NCBI GenBank assembly: GCA_958426095.1
Contig: CATZYB010000132.1
Coordinates: forward strand, 1 to 7,093
Direction: 5' to 3'
Source: an uncultured Lachnospiraceae bacterium
GTDB taxonomy: Bacteria > Bacillota > Clostridia > Lachnospirales > Lachnospiraceae
Length of the DNA stretch: 7,093 nucleotides
The notes beneath the pieces are model-generated. The model saw only the letters and a list, made by a program, of their open reading frames with translations. It did not search any database and was not told the origin of the DNA. Of the stretch, positions 1-6,560 are shown in pieces. The position numbers and the translations under genes are program-made. Positions within the stretch are counted from its first letter, which is position 1; each line of letters begins with the position of its first letter.

Positions 1-2857
1 CGAGCGTGGCGAGGACCGTATCGAATTTAAAAAGACGATGGAAAGTCTTGGAATTGAGATGGCGCGGAGCGAAGTTGCCTATTCTGTAGAAGAAGCTTTG
101 GCAATCGCAGACAAACTGGGATATCCGGTAGTTCTGCGTCCGGCTTATACGATGGGCGGCGCCGGCGGCGGCCTTGTCTACAATGTAGAAGAGTTGAAAA
201 CTGTCTGTGCCCGCGGACTCCAGGCCAGCCTGGTCGGCGAGGTTCTCGTCGAAGAATCTGTTCTTGGCTGGGAAGAGTTGGAATTGGAAGTTGTGCGTGA
301 TGCAGACAACAATATGATCACCGTTTGCTTTATTGAAAATATTGACCCTATGGGGGTTCACACCGGAGATTCCTTCTGTGCAGCCCCGATGCTGACGATT
401 TCTGAGGAAGTTCAGAAGCGTCTGCAGGAAAAATCCTATAAAATTGTTGAGGCCATTCAGGTTATCGGCGGCACAAATGTCCAGTGGGCACATAACCCGG
501 TAACGGACAGGGATATCATCATTGAAATCAATCCGAGGACATCCCGTTCCTCTGCTCTGGCTTCTAAGGCGACAGGTTTTCCGATTGCACTTGTTTCGGC
601 GAAACTGGCGACGGGTCTTACTTTGAAGGATATTCCATGTGGCAAATACGGCACATTGGATAAATATAAACCAGATGGTGATTATGTGGTTATCAAGTTC
701 GCAAGATGGGCTTTTGAGAAGTTCAAAGGTGTGGAAGATAAACTTGGTACACAGATGCGTGCTGTCGGCGAAGTTATGAGCATTGGTAAGAATTATAAAG
801 AAGCTTTCCAGAAAGCGATTCGCAGTCTCGAAACCGGTCGTTATGGTCTTGGACATGCGAAGGACTTTGATACAAAATCAAAAGAAGAACTTTTGAAGAT
901 GCTGATCACCCCATCCAGTGAGCGTCATTTCATTATGTATGAGGCTCTCCGCAAAGGGGCAACAGTGGAAGAAATTCATGATATTACCAAAGTAAAGGCT
1001 TATTTTATCGAGCAGATGAAGGAACTGGTGGAAGAGGAAGAGGCACTTGCAGCTTTCAAAGGTCAGCTTCCATCGGATGCGGCACTCATTCAGGCTAAGA
1101 AAGACGGCTTCTCTGACAAGTATCTAAGCCAGATTCTTGAAATTTCTGAAGATGAAATACGTGAACACCGCATTGCCCTCGGCGTTGAGGAAGCGTGGGA
1201 AGGTGTCCATGTCAGCGGAACACCGGACAGCGCTTACTATTATTCCACATATAATGCAGAGGATAAGAATCCGGTCAATAGTGATAAACCGAAGATCATG
1301 ATTCTTGGAGGTGGACCGAACCGGATTGGCCAGGGTATCGAATTTGACTATTGCTGTGTTCATGCGTCTCTTGCATTGAAAAAACTTGGATTTGAAACGA
1401 TTATTGTCAACTGTAATCCTGAAACGGTTTCCACGGACTATGATACATCCGATAAACTGTATTTCGAGCCGCTGACTCTGGAGGATGTTCTGAGTATTTA
1501 TAAGAAAGAAAAGCCAGTGGGCGTTATCGCCCAGTTCGGCGGACAGACACCGCTGAATCTGGCCGGTGACCTGGAAAAGAACGGCGTTAAGATTCTTGGA
1601 ACTTCACCATCGGTTATTGACCTGGCAGAGGACAGAGATTTGTTCCGCGCCATGATGGATAAGCTTGAAATCCCTATGCCGGAATCCGGTATGGCGGTTA
1701 CAGTAGAAGATGCGTTGGCTATTGCCGATAAAATTGGCTATCCGGTGATGGTACGTCCATCTTATGTCCTTGGCGGACGTGGTATGGAAGTTGTTTACGA
1801 TGCGGAAAGTATGGTCGGCTATATGAAAGCGGCTGTCGGTGTGACGCCGGACCGTCCGATTTTGATTGACCGTTTCCTGAATCATGCAACGGAATGTGAA
1901 GCTGATGCGATCAGTGACGGCACCCATGCGTTTGTACCGGCTGTTATGGAACATATTGAGCTGGCCGGAGTTCATTCCGGTGATTCGGCTTGTATCATTC
2001 CATCCAAACATCTTTCTGAAGAAAATGTAAAGACGATTAAAGAATATACACGGAAAATTGCCGAAGAGATGCATGTTAAGGGACTTATGAACATGCAGTA
2101 TGCCATTGAAAATGGCAAGGTTTATGTGCTGGAAGCAAATCCAAGAGCATCCAGAACCGTGCCGCTTGTTTCTAAGGTATGCAATATACGCATGGTGCCT
2201 TTAGCCATTGATATCGTGACATCCGAATTGACAGGAAGACCGTCACCGGTTCCGGCATTGAAGGAACAGCATATTCCTTACTATGGTGTTAAGGAAGCTG
2301 TATTCCCATTCAACATGTTCCAGGAAGTAGACCCGGTACTTGGACCGGAAATGCGTTCTACAGGTGAAGTTCTCGGACTTTCAAAATCCTGGGGTGAAGC
2401 CTTCTATAAGGCTCAGGAAGCTACCCAGACACGGATTCCGCTGGAAGGTACGGTATTGATTTCCGTGAGTGATAAGGATAAACCAGAAGTGGCCGAACTC
2501 GCAAAAGAATTTGCTGAGACTGGCTTTAAGATTATCGCTTCAAAGAATACATGCAAAGTGATTCGTGAGGCGGGAGTTGAGGCAGAGATGGTCAACAAAC
2601 TGAGCGAAGGCCGTCCAAATATGCTCGATCTGATCACAAATGGCAAGATTGATTTGATCATCAATACACCAGTGGGCCAGGAACGGAAAGCTGACGACAG
2701 CTACCTGCGTAAAGCAGCGATTAAGAAGAAGATTTCCTACTTTACAACAATGGCGGCAGGCCGGGCGACAGTAAGCGGTATTAAGTCCATCAAACAGTTT
2801 GGAAACAGTGAAGTAAAATCCCTTCAGGATTTACATGCAGAAATTAAAGATAAATAA
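1..2857 (+). CDS. carB: Carbamoyl phosphate synthetase large subunit, 5'-truncated by the window edge
   Basis: This subunit makes carbamoyl phosphate from bicarbonate, two ATP and ammonia. The ammonia is tunnelled from the glutaminase subunit CarA. The product feeds pyrimidine and arginine synthesis in the cytoplasm. The reading frame is open from base 2 and gives 951 visible residues. Family members are about 1070 residues, so roughly 120 N-terminal residues lie off the left edge, and the ATG at 38 is internal. Seen in order: first ATP-grasp domain (RPAYTMGGAGGG near visible residue 46; EINPRTSRSS at 524-553), oligomerisation region, second half starting near 1286 (GGGPNRIGQG), second ATP-grasp domain (RPSYVLGGRGM; EANPRASRTV at 2132-2161), and the C-terminal MGS-like allosteric domain from about 2447. 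The MGS domain keeps SVSDKDK, ASKNT, VNKLSEGRP and INTP, matching the region that binds UMP/IMP in E. coli CarB. No frameshift or missing catalytic motif is visible. The gene is followed by a terminator, so carB ends its transcript. I am very sure of the family. Confidence 0.97.
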   Translation, partial: ERGEDRIEFKKTMESLGIEMARSEVAYSVEEALAIADKLGYPVVLRPAYTMGGAGGGLVYNVEELKTVCARGLQASLVGEVLVEESVLGWEELELEVVRDADNNMITVCFIENIDPMGVHTGDSFCAAPMLTISEEVQKRLQEKSYKIVEAIQVIGGTNVQWAHNPVTDRDIIIEINPRTSRSSALASKATGFPIALVSAKLATGLTLKDIPCGKYGTLDKYKPDGDYVVIKFARWAFEKFKGVEDKLGTQMRAVGEVMSIGKNYKEAFQKAIRSLETGRYGLGHAKDFDTKSKEELLKMLITPSSERHFIMYEALRKGATVEEIHDITKVKAYFIEQMKELVEEEEALAAFKGQLPSDAALIQAKKDGFSDKYLSQILEISEDEIREHRIALGVEEAWEGVHVSGTPDSAYYYSTYNAEDKNPVNSDKPKIMILGGGPNRIGQGIEFDYCCVHASLALKKLGFETIIVNCNPETVSTDYDTSDKLYFEPLTLEDVLSIYKKEKPVGVIAQFGGQTPLNLAGDLEKNGVKILGTSPSVIDLAEDRDLFRAMMDKLEIPMPESGMAVTVEDALAIADKIGYPVMVRPSYVLGGRGMEVVYDAESMVGYMKAAVGVTPDRPILIDRFLNHATECEADAISDGTHAFVPAVMEHIELAGVHSGDSACIIPSKHLSEENVKTIKEYTRKIAEEMHVKGLMNMQYAIENGKVYVLEANPRASRTVPLVSKVCNIRMVPLAIDIVTSELTGRPSPVPALKEQHIPYYGVKEAVFPFNMFQEVDPVLGPEMRSTGEVLGLSKSWGEAFYKAQEATQTRIPLEGTVLISVSDKDKPEVAELAKEFAETGFKIIASKNTCKVIREAGVEAEMVNKLSEGRPNMLDLITNGKIDLIINTPVGQERKADDSYLRKAAIKKKISYFTTMAAGRATVSGIKSIKQFGNSEVKSLQDLHAEIKDK

Positions 2858-2871
2858 GATGAACAAATAAA

Positions 2872-2908
2872 GCGACGGAGCTTAAACAAGGCTCCGCCGC
2901 GTTTTTTT
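2872..2908. terminator. Rho-independent terminator shared by convergent carB and the leftward membrane-protein gene
   Basis: The arms 2872-2881 (GCGACGGAGC) and 2891-2900 (GCTCCGCCGC) pair over 10 positions with one A-C mismatch. A U-G and a U-A pair can extend the stem inward to a 5-base loop (2884-2888). Seven T follow at 2902-2908. It lies 14 bases past the carB stop. Read leftward, the A-C mismatch becomes a G-U wobble and the stem is followed by UUUAUUUGUU, with a run of seven A before it. It can therefore plausibly end the convergent transcript whose stop codon is at 2919-2921. The rightward call is strong and the leftward one is inferred. Confidence 0.9.
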
Positions 2909-2918
2909 ATGGAAAATA

Positions 2919-3854
2919 TTAATTGACTTTGTTGATGGTGTAGCTTCCCGTACTCTCGCGGAAAGCGTTAATAATGGATTTGGCGCTGCAGGCGATAGTC
3001 AGAATATAACCGATGGCCAGCTCGCCATAATAGCTGCCAACAAGGTCGGTTTCATCAAGGATGTAGCCCAGCTCCTGGTAAACTTCGGTGAAGCTCCATC
3101 CGTAGTCTTTTAATGCGCTGTAAGCATCCCAGGACCAGGAAATTTTGTTGGCAAAGAAGACCATGATCAGCATGATAATTACGGAACCAATGATTCCCTT
3201 TTTGTCCAGATGACCGCCAAGTATGGCATATCCTTTCATAGCACAGATGGCGGTGACAGCTCCGGCCGCTCCTGCGATATAGCCCAGTTTATAGATAAGG
3301 ATCCAGAGGACACAGCCAATCAGAGAGCCAAGAAAAGCGCCGACGAGCCCGGCTGCAAGACTGCTCTTTTTAGCCTGGATTTCCTGCTGGTTTGTCTGCA
3401 GGGAAGAGTGAATTTTATCTTTACAGGTATTACAGAGAAAGTAGTGGCTGCCATTGATTTCGTAGCAGTCAATCTGCTCCATATTAGTGCCGCATTCGGA
3501 ACATCCGGAAGTAAAAGTATAGCTGATCAGATAATCAATGATCGGGTCAATAATACTGTTGACGGTGTCCGGTATATTTTTACTGAGAGAAGGTATCTTA
3601 ATAGTAAGTATGATGCTGTGGGAACCGGTTACAGCGGTAAGAAGTTTTTTCTGATTTAATTTTTGATTATTCAGAAAATTGCTGAGAGCAGCCATGTCGG
3701 CCGGTTCGGCCGGATTGACGCTGATCTTCACCTGATACTGGCCCTGAAGTCCGTCCAGAGTTATATAAAAACCTTTGTACAGACCGGATAGATGATTTTT
3801 GTAATCCTGAAGACATCCGCCGAGGATTTGTGCTCGTATTTTTTCTTTAAACAT
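2919..3854 (-). CDS. Unrecognised 311-residue membrane protein with a CxxC/CxxC zinc-ribbon-like motif
   Basis: I do not recognise this protein. From the ATG at 3854 it has a soluble N-terminal part (about residues 1-115) rich in alternating hydrophobic residues such as YQVKISV and IILTIKI. Next comes a cysteine knuckle, C118-x2-C121 and C141-x2-C144 with C130 between, which resembles a metal-binding ribbon. A polar linker (about 145-165) leads to hydrophobic stretches near 167-188, 190-212, 220-236 and 276-294, suggesting three to four membrane helices. No signal peptide is visible. The start is chosen because AGGAG lies 8 bases upstream. The longer in-frame start at 3923 would fall within the proposed promoter. 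The gene has its own promoter, stands alone, is convergent to carB and divergent from the HAD gene, so its neighbours say nothing firm about its job. Codon use looks like that of the flanking genes. The gene is well supported, but any function would be a guess. Confidence 0.85.
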   Translation of the reverse strand: MFKEKIRAQILGGCLQDYKNHLSGLYKGFYITLDGLQGQYQVKISVNPAEPADMAALSNFLNNQKLNQKKLLTAVTGSHSIILTIKIPSLSKNIPDTVNSIIDPIIDYLISYTFTSGCSECGTNMEQIDCYEINGSHYFLCNTCKDKIHSSLQTNQQEIQAKKSSLAAGLVGAFLGSLIGCVLWILIYKLGYIAGAAGAVTAICAMKGYAILGGHLDKKGIIGSVIIMLIMVFFANKISWSWDAYSALKDYGWSFTEVYQELGYILDETDLVGSYYGELAIGYILTIACSAKSIINAFRESTGSYTINKVN

Positions 3855-3862
3855 AGTATTTT

Positions 3863-3867
3863 CTCCT
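3863..3867 (-). promoter_or_regulatory. Ribosome binding site fixing the start of the membrane-protein gene
   Basis: On the minus strand the sequence reads CAAAGGAGAA, with AGGAG ending 8 bases before the ATG at 3854-3852. No comparable site precedes the in-frame ATG at 3923, so the shorter 311-residue protein is preferred. Confidence 0.85.
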
Positions 3868-3870
3868 TTG

Positions 3871-3892
3871 AAGCAACAGATAAATTTTGCTT
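3871..3892. repeat. Inverted repeat AAGCAA-N10-TTGCTT in the leader of the leftward gene
   Basis: A perfect 6-base inverted repeat, arms 3871-3876 and 3887-3892, has a 10-base AT-rich centre. It begins just downstream of the proposed leftward -10 box (3895-3900) and ends next to the ribosome binding site region. That is a position where a repressor operator or a weak leader hairpin could act. The arms are short and AT-rich, so chance is a real alternative. Confidence 0.35.
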
Positions 3893-3894
3893 TA

Positions 3895-3923
3895 ATAGTA
3901 TCACTTTTTGAGGAATCGCACAA
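3895..3923 (-). promoter_or_regulatory. Predicted sigma-A-type promoter for the leftward membrane-protein gene
   Basis: On the minus strand, TTGTGC (3923-3918) is followed after 17 bases by TACTAT (3900-3895). The matches to TTGACA and TATAAT are 3 of 6 and 4 of 6, with ideal spacing. The expected start, about 7 bases downstream near 3888, would give a leader of some 30-35 bases including the AGGAG site. Confidence 0.5.
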
Positions 3924-3931
3924 GATAATCC

Positions 3932-3961
3932 TTGCCCTTTTATCGGCGGCTGCGTTATAAT
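3932..3961 (+). promoter_or_regulatory. Predicted sigma-A-type promoter for the HAD phosphatase-asnB-thiE cluster
   Basis: TTGCCC (3932-3937) and a perfect TATAAT (3956-3961) are separated by 18 bases. The start of transcription would fall near 3968, giving a leader of under 40 bases ahead of the ATG at 4005. That is too short to hold a large riboswitch. The -35 box is only 8 bases from the -35 box of the divergent promoter. Confidence 0.65.
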
Positions 3962-4004
3962 TCTATGAGTAAATACAGTACAGAAAGATTAGGAGACAGA
4001 TGAA

Positions 4005-4661
4005 ATGAAAGCTTGTATTTTTGATTTGGATGGAACTCTGGCGGATACGCTGGAATCTATGTCTATAAGTGCAAATCAGGTTATTGAACCTTTAGGATAT
4101 GCCCCGTTACCAACGGAAAATTTCAGATATTATGCGGGAGATGGAGCAAAAACTCTGGTCGAACGGGTGTTAAGAGATGCCGGGGACAAGAATCTGGTCC
4201 ATCTTGAAGAAGTTTATCAGGCTTACTGTGAGATTTTCGACAGGGACTGTACCTATAAAGTGGTCGTATTTGACGGAATGAAAGAAATTCTTAAAAAATT
4301 AAAGGCCATGGGTGTAAAGCTGGCAGTTTTTTCGAATAAACCCCATGCTCAGACAAGAAAAGTGATTTCAAATCTTTTTGGAGATAATCTATTTGATTGG
4401 GTTCAGGGACAGCAGGATGGCATTGAGAAAAAACCGGATCCGTCGGGCGCTTTAAAAATTGCTGAGATTTTTGAGGTACGGCCTGAGGAATGCATGTATA
4501 TCGGCGATACAAATGTCGATATGATGACAGGAAACCGGGCCGGAATGTTTACGGTAGGCGTTCTCTGGGGATTTCGGGACAGAAAAGAGCTGATGGATAA
4601 TCATGCTCATGCGCTGGCGGAAAAACCGGAGGATTTAATCCGGCTTTATATTGAAAAATAA
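4005..4661 (+). CDS. HAD-superfamily phosphatase, phosphoglycolate-phosphatase-like
   Basis: This is a 218-residue hydrolase that would remove phosphate from a small cytoplasmic metabolite through a phospho-aspartate intermediate. All four HAD motifs are present. Motif I is FDLDGT, with nucleophile D7 and acid/base D9. Motif II is FSNK, with S110. Motif III is the lysine of KKPDP (K142/K143). Motif IV is GDTNVD, with D168 and D172 for magnesium. A helical cap lies between motifs I and II (about residues 14-90), which is subfamily I architecture. Length and motifs fit the Gph/PpaX group (phosphoglycolate phosphatase or pyrophosphatase), but the substrate cannot be read from sequence, so I give no symbol. 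The ribosome binding site AGGAG (3991-3995) lies 9 bases before the ATG. The gene follows a good promoter and sits 28 bases ahead of asnB with no terminator between, so it is probably the first gene of that transcript. Confidence 0.92.
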   Translation: MKACIFDLDGTLADTLESMSISANQVIEPLGYAPLPTENFRYYAGDGAKTLVERVLRDAGDKNLVHLEEVYQAYCEIFDRDCTYKVVVFDGMKEILKKLKAMGVKLAVFSNKPHAQTRKVISNLFGDNLFDWVQGQQDGIEKKPDPSGALKIAEIFEVRPEECMYIGDTNVDMMTGNRAGMFTVGVLWGFRDRKELMDNHAHALAEKPEDLIRLYIEK

Positions 4662-4676
4662 ATTTAGAAAAAATTT

Positions 4677-4681
4677 GGAGG
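4677..4681 (+). promoter_or_regulatory. Ribosome binding site that decides the asnB start
   Basis: GGAGG ends 8 bases before the ATG at 4690. This places translation at Met-Cys, which exposes Cys2 as the N-terminal nucleophile after methionine removal. A TTG start at 4651 would bury that cysteine behind 13 extra residues and overlap the end of the HAD gene, so it is rejected. Confidence 0.9.
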
Positions 4682-4689
4682 CGATAAAT

Positions 4690-6534
4690 ATGTGTGGTAT
4701 ATGCGGTTTTACAGGAAAATTACCGGATAGCAAAGAAGTATTGACGCGGATGATGGACCGTATTAAACATAGAGGACCGGACAGTGCCGGTCAGTTTATC
4801 ACAGATAAGGCGGCCTGGGGATTCCGGCGATTGAGTATTATTGACTTGGATAATGGCTCACAGCCGATGTTTAATGAAGATAATAGTATTGTTATTGTCT
4901 TTAACGGTGAGATTTACAATTATAAAAATCTCAGAGAGGATTTGATCGCAAAGGGTCATGTATTTCGAAATAATTCAGATACGGAAGTATTGGTCCATGG
5001 TTATGAAGAATATGGAACCGATTTACCAAAATACTGCCGGGGCATGTTCGCGTTTATGATTTATGATACGAATAAGGATATTGCCTTTGGGGCCAGAGAT
5101 TATTTTGGTATTAAGCCTTTTTATTATAGTGTGATCAATGGCAATCTTGTTTTTGGTTCGGAGATCAAATCTATTCTGGAATATCCGGGATATGAGAAAA
5201 AGGTAAATACAGAAGCGCTCGAAGAATATCTGACATTCCAGTACTCGGTTCTTCCGGAGACATTTTTTAAAGGCATCTTTAAATTACCGCCGGCCCACAG
5301 CATTGTATTTAAAGACGGTAAAGCAGATATTCAGCGTTACTGGGAGCCGGATTATGATATTGATGAAAATGCAGATTTTGATGCGCTGGTGGATCGTATA
5401 GATGCACAGATGGCAGAATCTGTTGAAACGCATATGATCAGTGATGTGGAAGTCGGCTCTCTGCTTTCAAGCGGTATCGATTCCAGTTATATTGCAACAA
5501 TATCCAAAGCGGATAAGACATTTACTGTCGGTTTTGATTACGATAAATTTAATGAAATTTCTTACGCCAAAGATTTATCCGATAAGATTGGAACTCAGAA
5601 TTTCAGTAAATTGATTACAGAAGAGGAATATTGGAGTGTTCTGCCGGAAATCCAGTATTATATGGATGAACCTTTGGCGGATGCTTCCTGTGTGGCCCTG
5701 TACTTTGTGGACAAGACAGCGGCGGAGCATGTGAAGGTCGTTCTTTCTGGTGAAGGTGCGGATGAGTTTTTCGGCGGTTATAATATTTATCATGAACCGG
5801 TATCTTTAAGAGGATATCAGAGACTTCCAAAAGGGCTGCGCCGATTGATCGGTAAGCTGGCGGAAAGCCTGCTGCCGGAAGGTGTGCGGGGAAGGAGCTT
5901 TTTGATGCGCGGAGCTTTAGATGTAGAGCATCGCTTCATTGGAAATGCAAAACGTTTTTCTGTGAAGGAGCGGAAGCGTATTCTGAAGAATACTACGCCG
6001 GCCAAATCACCATGGAAGCTGACAAAGCCTTTTTATGATAAGGTGAAGAATGTGGACGATACAACAAAGATGCAGTATATTGATATGAATTTCTGGCTTG
6101 TGGGAGATATTCTTTTAAAGGCGGACAAGATGAGTATGCGTCATTCTCTGGAAACCCGAGTGCCATTTCTGGATAAGGAAGTTTACAAGCTGTCAAAAAC
6201 CATTCCGACAAAGTATAAGCTGGCCCAAGGCACGACAAAATATGCGCTTCGTAAAGCGGCAGAACGGCATATTCCGGAAGCAACGGCAATGAAGAAAAAG
6301 CTTGGTTTCCCTGTACCAATTACATTATGGCTGAAAGAAGATAAATACTATAATCAGGTGAAGGAAGCTTTCACAAGTCCTGCAGCAAAGACATTTTTCA
6401 ATACAGAGGAACTGGTAAAAATGCTTGACCAGCATAAAAAGGGTAAGCTGGATAACAGCAAGAAAATCTGGGTCGTATATATGTTCCTGATGTGGTACGA
6501 TGTTTATTTCGTGCGTGAAAACGTGTCATTTTAA
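4690..6534 (+). CDS. asnB: Asparagine synthetase B, glutamine-hydrolysing
   Basis: The enzyme converts aspartate, glutamine and ATP into asparagine, glutamate, AMP and pyrophosphate in the cytoplasm. It is 614 residues long, within the usual range for long bacterial AsnB forms. The N-terminal class II glutaminase domain (about 1-200) has Cys2 in MCGICGF, RRLSIID (R46/R47), NGE at 72-74 and SDTEV with D97. The C-terminal synthetase domain carries the pyrophosphate loop SSGIDSS (260-266), SGEGADEFFGGY (353-364), LLKADKMSM (475-483) and LETRVPFLD (487-495). All expected catalytic elements are present. The start is fixed by Cys2 and by GGAGG 8 bases upstream. It lies 28 bases after the HAD gene and 26 bases before thiE, with no hairpin-plus-T-tract in either gap, so co-transcription is likely. 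The alternative is an AsnB-like amidotransferase acting on another acceptor, as in some cell-wall or natural-product pathways. Nothing nearby supports that. Confidence 0.94.
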   Translation: MCGICGFTGKLPDSKEVLTRMMDRIKHRGPDSAGQFITDKAAWGFRRLSIIDLDNGSQPMFNEDNSIVIVFNGEIYNYKNLREDLIAKGHVFRNNSDTEVLVHGYEEYGTDLPKYCRGMFAFMIYDTNKDIAFGARDYFGIKPFYYSVINGNLVFGSEIKSILEYPGYEKKVNTEALEEYLTFQYSVLPETFFKGIFKLPPAHSIVFKDGKADIQRYWEPDYDIDENADFDALVDRIDAQMAESVETHMISDVEVGSLLSSGIDSSYIATISKADKTFTVGFDYDKFNEISYAKDLSDKIGTQNFSKLITEEEYWSVLPEIQYYMDEPLADASCVALYFVDKTAAEHVKVVLSGEGADEFFGGYNIYHEPVSLRGYQRLPKGLRRLIGKLAESLLPEGVRGRSFLMRGALDVEHRFIGNAKRFSVKERKRILKNTTPAKSPWKLTKPFYDKVKNVDDTTKMQYIDMNFWLVGDILLKADKMSMRHSLETRVPFLDKEVYKLSKTIPTKYKLAQGTTKYALRKAAERHIPEATAMKKKLGFPVPITLWLKEDKYYNQVKEAFTSPAAKTFFNTEELVKMLDQHKKGKLDNSKKIWVVYMFLMWYDVYFVRENVSF

Positions 6535-6560
6535 TGTGAAAATGCAGTGAGGATAAGAAA

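Noticed and set aside
1604..2074. Leftward open frame of 156 codons opposite carB.
   Set aside because: It lies fully antisense to the conserved second ATP-grasp domain and is rich in His, Arg and Phe, typical of a shadow frame.
3210..3659. Rightward open frame of 149 codons opposite the membrane-protein gene.
   Set aside because: It has no convincing ribosome binding site and no recognisable domain, and its composition looks like antisense of the well-supported leftward gene.
3855..3923. N-terminal extension of the leftward membrane protein, starting at an ATG at 3923.
   Set aside because: It would start inside the predicted -35 box and has no ribosome binding site, while the ATG at 3854 has AGGAG at ideal spacing.
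4000..4008. ATGAAATGA just before the HAD gene, a possible two-codon leader peptide overlapping its start.
   Set aside because: The AGGAG site is only 4 bases from this ATG but 9 from the ATG at 4005, so it favours the real start. The overlap is probably chance.
4651..4689. Longer AsnB starting at TTG 4651.
   Set aside because: It overlaps the end of the HAD gene and would bury the catalytic Cys2. GGAGG and ATG at 4690 fit exactly.
6535..6560. Possible TPP riboswitch or terminator between asnB and thiE.
   Set aside because: The gap is 26 bases with no hairpin and no TPP-box motifs.
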